Under the pieces are notes generated by a model. It had not been told where the DNA came from. It searched no databases and was given only the letters and a program-made list of their open reading frames with translations. Made by a program: the position numbers and the translations under genes. Shown here piece by piece: positions 13,339 to 20,737 of a stretch of 23,147 nucleotides of DNA (its first letter is position 1; the number at the start of each line of letters is the position of its first letter). The DNA is from a virus: positions 1-23,147 of the IMG/VR virus record IMGVR_UViG_3300013021_000009, one strand, 5' to 3'.

Positions 13339-13660
13339 GGCTGGCCTCCCTTCCTTCGGCTATTTTTTGAATATCTGAAAGCTTGTACCTGACTTGGCGG
13401 CCAATTTTGAAGGCTGGCAAAATGTCTTTTCGGTTCCACGTCCAAAGAGTCACCTTAGAAACCTGAAGCATCTTTGCGGCTTGGTCAGGTGTCAAATACT
13501 GCTCTTCAGATGAAATTTTTTCGGATTTGTTTTCATGAAGTTCTCGGGCGGCTGTCTGAATAGCATTTACAATTTCTATCCCCGATATTTCAAATTTGAG
13601 CTTTCCAGCGAGTTCTGGATTTGAAAGAATTGTGTGTAAATTAAATGGTTGTGTGTTCAT
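13328..13660 (-). CDS. AlpA/excisionase-like HTH_17 protein
   Basis: The protein has 110 residues from ATG 13660. Residues 56-102 form the HTH_17 domain: LTPDQAAKMLQVSKVTLWTW, then ILPAFKIGRQVRYKLSDIQK. It has a longer N-terminus (1-50) with no clear motif. In integrated elements such proteins act as excisionases or activators like AlpA. It is first in the replication operon (HTH, winged helix, 70-residue protein, initiator, helicase) and is preceded by a 12-bp inverted repeat that overlaps its predicted promoter, so it probably controls itself. A CI-like repressor is not seen in the element, so this may be its main switch. Confidence 0.75.
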   Translation of the reverse strand: MNTQPFNLHTILSNPELAGKLKFEISGIEIVNAIQTAARELHENKSEKISSEEQYLTPDQAAKMLQVSKVTLWTWNRKDILPAFKIGRQVRYKLSDIQKIAEGREASHEA

Positions 13661-13662
13661 GA

Positions 13663-13714
13663 CGTTGTATGTTTAATTGTGATTAACTTGATTCGTTACC
13701 ACAAACATACAACG
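13663..13714 (-). promoter_or_regulatory. 12-bp inverted repeat spanning the promoter of the HTH operon
   Basis: CGTTGTATGTTT (13663-13674) and AAACATACAACG (13703-13714) are perfect inverted copies separated by 28 bases. The right arm covers the -7 box TATGTTTG (minus strand, 13709-13702). The left arm ends two bases from the ATG at 13660. No good -33 is visible. A second small inverted repeat, CTTTAA/TTAAAG (13716-13732), lies just upstream. It looks like an operator pair for the gene's own product or a helper-phage protein. Confidence 0.6.
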
Positions 13715-13793
13715 ACTTTAAGTTAGTTAAAGAATTGATTGACAGTTACTTATCTAAAAGTATTTAGACTTTTTTAGATTTTAGGCATAAAAA

Positions 13794-13813
13794 AAGGCCA
13801 AATTAATGGCCTT
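13794..13813 (-). terminator. Terminator of the integrase operon
   Basis: AAGGCCA (13794-13800) pairs with TGGCCTT (13807-13813). On the minus strand the stem is followed by a run of seven T (complement of 13789-13795). It stands 30 bases after the 297-residue gene ends and separates the integrase operon from the HTH operon. Confidence 0.8.
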
Positions 13814-13843
13814 CAAATAGTTGTATTTTAGATAAGTTTTCTG

Positions 13844-14737
13844 CTATTCTTTTTTAATGTTTTTCAAATACCCCTCCGGGTAACCTTCATTTTCCATTAG
13901 GTCGATAATATCTCCCCTGCGATTATCTGGTTTGGTGTTCTCGTATAAAGGCTTTCCATTATCTAAGATGAAATATCGATTCCAAACCTTATACCTACCA
14001 CGTCCATCACTTACCATGCCTAAATGCTCACAGAATTTATTTGCATCGGACGGTTTACCAATCCAGATAACTTTGTTTTTCTCCGTTGGATATGGCCCAT
14101 TTTTCATAGCATTGTTAAAAACATCCTTGTCGATGTTATCAATGTATTTTCTATGCCAAAGTTTTTCCATTAACTGGGAATGATCCTTTACCTGTTCTTT
14201 GAGTTGTTTAAGTTCGTAGATTAACCAATACCACTCAAAGAATTCCAATAAGTCATCAACAGCAACCGTTCTTTCTCTTTCTCCAAAGGAGCTCCATTTT
14301 TGATAGTAATTAATAGCAAGCGGGGTTAATTCCTCTTCGTTCATGGGTTGTCCTGACTCATTCCAATCAATATAACCAAACCTTGTTTTTGTTATCTCTT
14401 TTATCATTAAATAAATCTGATTCTTTAAATATCCCTGTTCTCCGTCAGGTGCGATCTTTGATAATGCTTTATGATTTAGAACCTCCGAACCTATTAACCG
14501 ATTATTTTTCGTTATGAGCATCATTTCACTAATTACCTCCGCAGGTGATTGTTCTGGCAAAGGCCTTTCATTTTCAAGCCGATCATATATTTCAATCAGC
14601 GACCTGCCTTCTTTGATTACAGTTTCCATATCAGTAAAAACGGATTTTACTATATGCCCTGCAATTATATCCAATACTTTCTTATCAGTACCGGGAAACT
14701 CTTTTTGCAGTATTGTGTGTATGTTTTCCTTATTCAT
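13844..14737 (-). CDS. Integrase-coupled protein of unknown function (cargo candidate)
   Basis: The protein has 297 residues; its ATG (14737-14735) overlaps the integrase stop by one base (TAATG), so it is translationally coupled. It starts MNKENIHTILQKEFPGTDKK. A C-terminal region reads NKVIWIGKPSDANKFCEHLG (about 219-238), followed by a Gly/Arg strand GRGRYKVWNRYFILDNGK. The KVIWIG-x-x-x-D pattern recalls the end of RteC-like regulators of Bacteroides conjugative elements, but the match is short. It is the only long protein in the element without a structural, replication or integration assignment, so it is the best cargo or control candidate. It is terminated by its own stop at 13794-13813. 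Confidence 0.65.
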   Translation of the reverse strand: MNKENIHTILQKEFPGTDKKVLDIIAGHIVKSVFTDMETVIKEGRSLIEIYDRLENERPLPEQSPAEVISEMMLITKNNRLIGSEVLNHKALSKIAPDGEQGYLKNQIYLMIKEITKTRFGYIDWNESGQPMNEEELTPLAINYYQKWSSFGERERTVAVDDLLEFFEWYWLIYELKQLKEQVKDHSQLMEKLWHRKYIDNIDKDVFNNAMKNGPYPTEKNKVIWIGKPSDANKFCEHLGMVSDGRGRYKVWNRYFILDNGKPLYENTKPDNRRGDIIDLMENEGYPEGYLKNIKKE

Positions 14738-16038
14738 TACCCTACAACCTTTAAATGATTACCGTTTTTAGTCCAATGCTGTAATAACAAATTGGCGTGT
14801 TCTTCTTCGCTAACTTTTAGGTATTTACGAAAGGCAGACTCGGACTTATGCCCGCTGATTTTCATTATTGATTGCGAGGGGAATCCGGCTTTAAACAAGT
14901 TGGTACAAAAAGATCTGCGGGCAGAATGGGAACTGACCAATTCCCACTTTTGCCGTTTTACGGTTCTTTTGATACCTCCACGGGTTTCGGAAATGTGAAG
15001 ATCTTCATTTAACTCTGCCAGCTTTGCAATCTCTTTGAGAAAGTCGTTTGTCTTCTGATTCGAAATAGCGGCCGGCAAACGGCCTTCGTACTTCTCTAAA
15101 ATGGAAGTAACAACCGGATGCAATGGAATTACAACCCTATCCCCTGTTTTGGATTGTGTAACACGTATAAAACCGTCTTGAATGTTTTCAGGCTTCACTC
15201 GTGAAAGGTCGCCAAACCTTAAACCAGTCCAGCAACCAACCAAAAACAGATCCCTCACCCGTTCAAGGTATGGCCTGTTTGAAAGGTCAATTTGTTGAAT
15301 GCGGTTTAATTCGGCTTCATTAAGATAGATGCTGTCTGTTTCTACCTGAATTTTAACAAAGCGGTGTGATTTGTACCGTAGGTTTGTGTTTATACCGTCC
15401 TCCGTTGCTTTATTGAGAAATACTTTCAGGTTTTTTATAAATTTTCCTACGCTGTTGGCCTTGTAGTATTTTGGTTCCTCTGTGGATCCTATGTTTTTTG
15501 TTTGGAGAAAGCTTATCCAATCATTGTAAAAATCCAGGTCAATATCATTAAAATCAATTTCCCGACCAGCTGCAAACTCCTTGAGTAGTTCAAAGGTTCG
15601 GATATAGTCCCGGCGAATGCGATAATGTACAGGACTGCCCGTTTTTGGGTTTATGCTTTGCTCTGACTGCTCTATAAAATGAGAAATAAACTCAAACAGA
15701 GTGACTGGCTTTTTCTCAAAGCTTTCAGGATTTCTGAATTTCTCAATACATTCAGAAAGCCATTCTTTGGAAAGTTCCCCTTTGTCCTGGTAAGATTTTA
15801 AAATATGTCTTTCCAACGTCTCCAGCTGGTCTTTATACCAGTCCCTTTCTGCAAAGTCTCCTGAATTAGAAATTTTGGCGCGGGTAGTCCGTGCTTTCTG
15901 ATTCCAAAATTTAGCCGGGATGCTTAGATGAGTTTTTGAATAGACGTCCTTTTGTCCGTCCCGAAGTCGTACCCGAATAGTAACGGGCTTTGATTTTGTT
16001 TTCGCATTTGTGCGAATAAACCATTTGAGTGAAGCCAT
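14737..16038 (-). CDS. int: Tyrosine site-specific integrase
   Basis: The protein has 433 residues from ATG 16038. Residues 1-75 form a Bacteroidota-type arm-binding beta domain (VTIRVRLRDGQKDVYSKTHL, LSIPAKFWNQK). Residues 110-215 are the SAM-like core-binding domain. The catalytic domain shows all residues: R274 (TGLRFGDL), K297 (SKTGDRV), H371 and R374 (HSARRSF), H397 (SGHKS) and nucleophile Y406 (FRKYL). It recombines attP with the tRNA-Arg 3' end. It lies about 200 bases from the right core, reads away from it, and shares a transcript with the gene at 13844. Its promoter carries a TTGCACCC palindrome. Length and motifs are complete, so it is probably active. Confidence 0.95.
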   Translation of the reverse strand: MASLKWFIRTNAKTKSKPVTIRVRLRDGQKDVYSKTHLSIPAKFWNQKARTTRAKISNSGDFAERDWYKDQLETLERHILKSYQDKGELSKEWLSECIEKFRNPESFEKKPVTLFEFISHFIEQSEQSINPKTGSPVHYRIRRDYIRTFELLKEFAAGREIDFNDIDLDFYNDWISFLQTKNIGSTEEPKYYKANSVGKFIKNLKVFLNKATEDGINTNLRYKSHRFVKIQVETDSIYLNEAELNRIQQIDLSNRPYLERVRDLFLVGCWTGLRFGDLSRVKPENIQDGFIRVTQSKTGDRVVIPLHPVVTSILEKYEGRLPAAISNQKTNDFLKEIAKLAELNEDLHISETRGGIKRTVKRQKWELVSSHSARRSFCTNLFKAGFPSQSIMKISGHKSESAFRKYLKVSEEEHANLLLQHWTKNGNHLKVVG

Positions 16039-16064
16039 GATTTCAAGTTTTGAATTTACTAATC

Positions 16065-16106
16065 CAAAGATAAACTAAAGGGTGCAACTTTGCAAATTTG
16101 CACCCT
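16065..16106 (-). promoter_or_regulatory. Integrase promoter overlapped by a TTGCACCC palindrome
   Basis: On the minus strand TTTG (16096-16093), a 20-base spacer and TATCTTTG (16072-16065) form a full Bacteroidota promoter. AGGGTGCAA (16079-16087) and TTGCACCCT (16098-16106) are perfect 9-bp inverted arms with a 10-base spacer; their centre covers the -33 element. A bound protein would block int transcription directly. A second inverted repeat, TAAACAAC/GTTGTTTA (16153-16160/16190-16197), lies between here and attR and may be an integrase or excisionase site. Confidence 0.7.
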
Positions 16107-16245
16107 AAAAAAGTTTTTCAACTGAAAGTTAATTTAGTTCTACTTAATTTCATAAACAACAAAAAACGGCTCTATGTTTAGGTTATAAGGTTGTTTACTC
16201 TAATATTGTTGCTTTATATGAAAATTGAAAATTAATATAAATAAG

Positions 16246-16260
16246 TCCCGCCCGGATCAC
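16246..16260 (+). repeat. attR core (15-bp direct repeat, copy 2)
   Basis: TCCCGCCCGGATCAC is identical to 421-435 and marks the right end. The sequence upstream (AATATAAATAAG) bears no relation to the tRNA, so this is a fragment, not a gene. Downstream, CCGCAATTCTT matches the left side at the same offset. Confidence 0.9.
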
Positions 16261-16265
16261 AACAA

Positions 16266-16304
16266 AAAACCGCAATTCTTCAATAGAAGAGTTGCGGTTT
16301 TTTT
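16266..16304 (+). terminator. Intrinsic terminator, probably the original tRNA-Arg terminator
   Basis: AAAACCGCAA (16266-16275) pairs with TTGCGGTTTT (16292-16301), with inner TTCTTC/GAAGAG around AATA, then Ts to 16304. It lies just outside the element and matches the hairpin following the tRNA at 441-482 in shape and in its first arm. It has been stranded by the insertion. Confidence 0.8.
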
Positions 16305-16348
16305 GTGAGCTTCTGCCTCAAACCCCTTTTATTGGCCCTATAAAACAA

Positions 16349-16385
16349 AATTCCCCGAAAGCACAGCACACGCTTCCGGGGAATT
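16349..16385 (-). terminator. Terminator-like hairpin, probably for the xylan operon
   Basis: AATTCCCCG (16349-16357) pairs with CGGGGAATT (16377-16385); inner GAA-GC/GCTTC extends the stem. On the minus strand the stem is followed by TTTTGTTTTATAGG. It is the first strong leftward stop after the GH5-GH43 gene, although 375 bases away. Confidence 0.6.
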
Positions 16386-16759
16386 ACTGAGAAAAACTGA
16401 ATATCCAGGCCTGATTATAACCTGAACAAATAGCTTTTAGGTCTTTAAATCGTCAAAAAACCTACTGCTTCAAAAATAGTTAATCAATCATTGGTCCTGA
16501 TTTGATTTAAGATATTATTCTTTCAATATCAGACACACCTCTCACTGCCCCTTTCTTTAAAGAATCTTTTTAGACAACTCACCGATTATATCTGATTTTA
16601 AAACTAAAATATCTCTAAATTAAAAACCTCTACCATGTTTCATGGCTTTACAAAACATAAAACCTAAGAAAGAAAAAACAAATCATCCCTAAATTAATCA
16701 AAGAACCTGTCTGAAAACCCGGCAGAACAGAGCCCGAAACGATATCTTCTCATCAATTC
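16386..16759. other. Non-coding stretch between the element and the xylan locus
   Basis: No ORF with coding features is found. The stretch is A/T-rich with no clear promoter; it probably contains the 3' untranslated region of the GH5-GH43 transcript. I see no RNA gene, repeat or attachment site. Confidence 0.5.
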
Positions 16760-19700
16760 CTAATAAGAGTCAGATACCACCACCTTTCCATATCCTTTTT
16801 CAGTATTGCCAATCACATAAACGCCTGTAACAAGACCTGAAACAGCATTCTTTCTTTTTACCTTTGAGCGAAGCAACCTCCCGGTTAAAGAATAGACGTC
16901 CACCTTTTCGTCAGGCAACAGTTCATCAAAATCAATTTCCTGAACCGAAGTGTCATATTCATCCGAATTAGACAGAAAAACATCTTCAATAAGAATTGGA
17001 CTTCCCCCCAACGACCAGAACCCAACGATATAAATATGCGAAGGATCGAGCGCAACCAACTGTCCATCGACCTCTTTCTTCATGCGGTTCAAATCAATAA
17101 CCAATTCTGTTTCATCCTGCACGTCATAGCTAAAAGGTGAAGACCAGTAACTGCTCTCATCAAAGATGCGAAATGAGGCATTTCCGCCGGGAATTTTCTT
17201 AAGTTTAACCACCAGAAATTTATATCCTGACAAATCCAGTCCGTTGTCGTACTGCCAACCACCAAAGCCATATTGTCCGGTAATCAGTTCACCTGTCGAT
17301 TCATCAAAGGTTCCCGTTTCCCAGATGGAAGGATTAAATCCTTCGTTGGTTAAAGGAAAAATGCTTACGACGACAGTAAAACTGACACTTTGCTGATTTC
17401 CAAGCTTGTCCTCATAGGTAGCGGTAATATTAGCCTTCCCGTTTTCTCCGGCTACAACTCGTCCGTTCACCACGTATGCTACCTCGGGATTGCTGTTAAC
17501 CACAGATACTTCTGAAGAAACAATTTCCGTATGCCCATCCTGAAAAAGAGCAGTAATTCTTAATGTCCTGTTGCTTCCCAAAACCAGTTCCAACTCCTGG
17601 TCGTCCATATACAGTTGGTCCAGCGTTAACTGTTCCTCTGTAAAACCTGTAAAACTATCGTCGTAGAACAAATCTTCGGAAAAGGTTGCCTCCGTAGTAA
17701 ACCAGTACACATCCACAAAACCACCTGTTGTTTCAGTAGCATAGTTAAATATGGCGAATTTATTACCGGTAAAAACCGACAGGTCGAATGCCATATTCAG
17801 ATCATCTCCCATCGGCTGATATGTCTGATTATCGGTACTGTAATAAAACTTTGCGATACCGGTACCGTAGTTGGCTACTGCTCTTAAGTAAACCACTTCT
17901 TCAGCCAAAGCATCAGTCGCTACCTGAGCTACGCCATCCAGCTCTGTCATTATTCGCTTCTCTCCGTTAGCAACCGTTACGCCGATAAAAGCATAAGGAT
18001 CCTGAAAAACAGCCAAACCGGCCACATCACCTTCCTGCATATTACTGGCATCCAGCTTGATGGTTCCATAAGAATCAGTCGCTTCGGAGTGATAGCCAAA
18101 AATCCTCTGAGTCAAGGTATTTCTTGCATTCAGCAAACCATCGGTCACCCCTGCAGTTTCAAGACGCAGAAATCCGGGCCGGTCAAACAGCGACCATTTG
18201 CTGTCATCCGGATTGTGGTTCCACCCCCACTGCTTACCCAACTGATAATTTCTGAAGTTATCATTGGTAGGCAACACTGTTACAGGATACGATTGCCCAA
18301 CATCGGGCTTGCGATAAGTCGTAACACCCTGCCCATTTTCACCAATTTCAGGCCAGTTATTCACCCAGGTTACAGGTTGCAAATTGGGAAAACGCCCAAA
18401 AGGCCCCTTGTCATAAAACAAAACCGTCCACCATTCTCCTGTCTGCGTTTCCACCAATGCCCCCTGATGGATATTGTCATCATCCAATAAAAGTTTCTCT
18501 TCATAATCCCCAAACAGATTCGTGGACCGGAAAGCGACCTGTGAAGCAGGCCATCCTCCATAAGTAGCATAGATGTAATAAAACCCGTTTATCTGGTACA
18601 TGTGACATCCCTCCAGTCCAGACTCCGGTCGTTCAATCACAGTGCGGTCTTCACCTATGGCTTCAAAATTATCATCCAGCTCAGTAATCTTAATGGTATT
18701 GATTCCATGTACCACATAAGTTTTCCCATCCTCGTCAAAGAAAAGCCCCGGGTCATAATAACTACGGGAAAGTTTTTGAAGGTCCCATTGTCCTGCCGGG
18801 TCAGAACTGGTCAATAAATACGCACCCTCATCGAGGGTATTGAACATGATGTAGAAAGTGCCATCATTATATCGCAAACTGGACGCCCATTGCCCACGTG
18901 CATACCTGTCTTCTCCATTCAAAAGATTATATGCATCACCTGCCTCAATCATTTCCAACGGATTGCTGCAATATTCCCAGTTAACCAGGTCATAACTTTT
19001 CAAAAGTGTTGCTCCGGGGAAGATGTGCATCGTAGTGCTTACCATGTAGTAAACATCATCCACACGAATCACATCCGGATCGGAGAAATCGGCGTGAATC
19101 AATGGATTTGTATAAGTTCCGTCACCGTTGTCACTGTGCGACTGATACTGAAATTCCGGTCGGGGATGATTCGTTTCTGCATATTCCTGATACCAGTGAT
19201 ATACAGGCCAGGGACAGGCTTCCGGGTCATTCAAAAAAGTATAGGTTTCGCCATCAGCAGGCTCTTCTGCGCTAAAATCTGCCAGGAAGTGAGGACTGGT
19301 AAATAACAACCAGCTTACATTCCCTGTTTCGTCCATAATTCTCTTAAAGTTGGCTCCAAATCCTTCGCCACCGGCTGTTCCTGTAATCCCTATTCCCCGC
19401 GAAACATCTTCATACTTCTCCGGTGCCCAATCCATTTCAGTAATCATGATTGGCGCAAAATCAGCAACCGGCTTCACATTGGCATCCCACTCCTGCTTGA
19501 ATACTTCATATCCATCGGCACTCCCAAACCAACCGGGATAAATATGCACAGCATAACCAATATTCTCTCCCTCAATGGGATTAACGGCATACCCTTTGTA
19601 CTGGGCCTGATAGGCTGAACCCGGAATCCAAAGCACATTATGAAATCCGTTTTCCCGAATTTTGTCCACTACAGGCTGAAAAATCTGTTTCAATACATCA

Positions 19701-20347
19701 AAATGGGCCTGTGTATTGTTCCCGACGCTTCCATCAGCCAGACGAATCCTTACCGGTTCATTAGCCAGTTCAAACATCACCTCCTCCATTTCCAGAATTT
19801 TTGGATGAGAAGAAACGATATCCCAAACGGTCATCAGATATTCGGCATAATTGTAGTCATCTTCAACACCTATCACTTCGGGGCTCACACCGGGAGGTCT
19901 TATCACCACATACAAGCCTTTGGAGATGGCATATTCAGCCATCGGGACAAAAACCTCATCAAGATATTTTCTGAAGCGGGTTTCACTGAAACAATTCGGT
20001 AATTCGTGACCATCAGGAGTACAACCAGGCTCATTTGACCAATAGGGATCCATGTGCAGTCGGAGAAAGTTCATCTTCCATCCTGCATCCAAAATGTCAT
20101 CAATCAGTCCCTGATTATAGGTCAGGCATCCTTCCACATCATAATTATTCCAATATTGCCCCCGCTCATTGAACCAGGGGCTGTAGGTCTGGGCAAAACC
20201 GTGAAGGTTAACAGTATTTCCATGGTTATCTTTAAGAAAGCGACCTTCCACGTGCAGACGGGGAGTAGGCATCTCCGGCCAGGCACGGAGAGTGTCAATT
20301 GAAAAGAGTAAAAAGAAACCGAACAAAAATATTAAGCGAGCCTTCAT
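16760..20347 (-). CDS. Secreted GH5-GH43 bifunctional glycoside hydrolase with T9SS tail
   Basis: The protein has 1195 residues; ATG 20347 is chosen because MKARLIFLFGFFLLFSIDTL is a signal peptide, while an upstream start adds a non-signal stretch. Residues 30-395 form a GH5 (cellulase-type) domain with acid/base E197 (ELANEPV) and nucleophile E304 (ITEMDWAP). Residues 411-700 form a GH43 five-blade domain with D423 (FSDPDVIRV), D532 (YDPGLFF) and E579 (GLEGCHMY) as the likely catalytic trio. A GH43 C-terminal beta-sandwich follows, then a Big-like domain (VLGSNRTLRITALF), a galactose-binding-like module near 1030-1140, and a T9SS type A sorting domain (VDVYSLTGRLLRSKV, GVYVIG). The two activities on one chain suggest attack on substituted xylan (backbone plus arabinose or xylose side groups). 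It lies downstream of the GH10 gene. Confidence 0.88.
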   Translation of the reverse strand: MKARLIFLFGFFLLFSIDTLRAWPEMPTPRLHVEGRFLKDNHGNTVNLHGFAQTYSPWFNERGQYWNNYDVEGCLTYNQGLIDDILDAGWKMNFLRLHMDPYWSNEPGCTPDGHELPNCFSETRFRKYLDEVFVPMAEYAISKGLYVVIRPPGVSPEVIGVEDDYNYAEYLMTVWDIVSSHPKILEMEEVMFELANEPVRIRLADGSVGNNTQAHFDVLKQIFQPVVDKIRENGFHNVLWIPGSAYQAQYKGYAVNPIEGENIGYAVHIYPGWFGSADGYEVFKQEWDANVKPVADFAPIMITEMDWAPEKYEDVSRGIGITGTAGGEGFGANFKRIMDETGNVSWLLFTSPHFLADFSAEEPADGETYTFLNDPEACPWPVYHWYQEYAETNHPRPEFQYQSHSDNGDGTYTNPLIHADFSDPDVIRVDDVYYMVSTTMHIFPGATLLKSYDLVNWEYCSNPLEMIEAGDAYNLLNGEDRYARGQWASSLRYNDGTFYIMFNTLDEGAYLLTSSDPAGQWDLQKLSRSYYDPGLFFDEDGKTYVVHGINTIKITELDDNFEAIGEDRTVIERPESGLEGCHMYQINGFYYIYATYGGWPASQVAFRSTNLFGDYEEKLLLDDDNIHQGALVETQTGEWWTVLFYDKGPFGRFPNLQPVTWVNNWPEIGENGQGVTTYRKPDVGQSYPVTVLPTNDNFRNYQLGKQWGWNHNPDDSKWSLFDRPGFLRLETAGVTDGLLNARNTLTQRIFGYHSEATDSYGTIKLDASNMQEGDVAGLAVFQDPYAFIGVTVANGEKRIMTELDGVAQVATDALAEEVVYLRAVANYGTGIAKFYYSTDNQTYQPMGDDLNMAFDLSVFTGNKFAIFNYATETTGGFVDVYWFTTEATFSEDLFYDDSFTGFTEEQLTLDQLYMDDQELELVLGSNRTLRITALFQDGHTEIVSSEVSVVNSNPEVAYVVNGRVVAGENGKANITATYEDKLGNQQSVSFTVVVSIFPLTNEGFNPSIWETGTFDESTGELITGQYGFGGWQYDNGLDLSGYKFLVVKLKKIPGGNASFRIFDESSYWSSPFSYDVQDETELVIDLNRMKKEVDGQLVALDPSHIYIVGFWSLGGSPILIEDVFLSNSDEYDTSVQEIDFDELLPDEKVDVYSLTGRLLRSKVKRKNAVSGLVTGVYVIGNTEKGYGKVVVSDSY

Positions 20348-20737
20348 AAAGGGTAAATTTTGATTAAACATCATTCCATGATGACCGAATAGCATTGGTT
20401 TTGGAAGAACTATTCCCATCTATAAAAGAACGAAAATAGAGTTCATTACCAAAACCTGTCTGCATTTCATAAAAATAAGCCAAACCATACCCTCCTATTG
20501 AAGGATATTGAGGACTACAGATAAATCCCACATTCCAACTAATAACACTATTCGAATTAACATGAAGAACCTCTTTGACGTATCAGGAGGGAATGTGTCT
20601 CATTAATTCCAAATGTAATTTATGAGACATAAATAAAAGAACAAGAAAAAAACTCCCCCCGGAAAAATCCGGGAGGAGTATCTATTTAACCTATTGCTTT
20701 GAAAAAAAATCTTTAAGCATTTTTAAATAATAAAAAC
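20348..20737. other. Intergenic region between the GH10 and GH5-GH43 genes
   Basis: No gene is seen in these 390 bases. The stretch holds the GH10 terminator (20652-20679) and, at 20596-20629, an inverted repeat TGTCTCAT/ATGAGACA with an 18-base loop. The promoter of the GH5-GH43 gene should lie here, but I see no clean TAnnTTTG. Confidence 0.5.
20652..20679 (-). terminator. Intrinsic terminator of the GH10 gene
   Basis: ACTCCCCCCGGA (20652-20663) pairs with TCCGGGAGGAGT (20668-20679) with one C-A mismatch, loop AAAA. On the minus strand it is followed by a run of seven T. It stands about 60 bases after the GH10 stop, so the GH5-GH43 gene is at least partly a separate unit. Confidence 0.8.

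Larger units (their letters stand above)
421..16260. mobile_element. PICI-like / phage-satellite element integrated in tRNA-Arg
   Basis: The element is bounded by a perfect 15-bp repeat, TCCCGCCCGGATCAC, at 421-435 (tRNA 3' end) and 16246-16260. A tyrosine integrase gene starts about 200 bases inside the right end. The element carries integrase, two HTH_17-type regulators, a lambda O-like initiator, a DnaB-like helicase, a small terminase, a tape-measure protein, an HK97-gp10-like protein and a head-fibre-like protein. I see no large terminase, portal, major capsid, maturation protease, tail tube, baseplate, tail fibre, holin or endolysin. About 15.8 kb with dense intact genes, a tRNA target, an own replicon and terS without terL all resemble phage-inducible chromosomal islands. 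A tape-measure gene is unusual for that class. The alternative is a prophage that lost its capsid and packaging motor genes by a clean deletion. Confidence 0.85.

Noticed and set aside
436-16245. CRISPR array, diversity-generating retroelement or insertion sequence within the element
   Set aside because: No regularly spaced long repeats, no reverse transcriptase, no variable/template repeat pair and no transposase are visible.
16246-16260. Second tRNA gene at the right end
   Set aside because: Only the last 14 tRNA bases plus one more are present; the upstream sequence cannot form the other arms.
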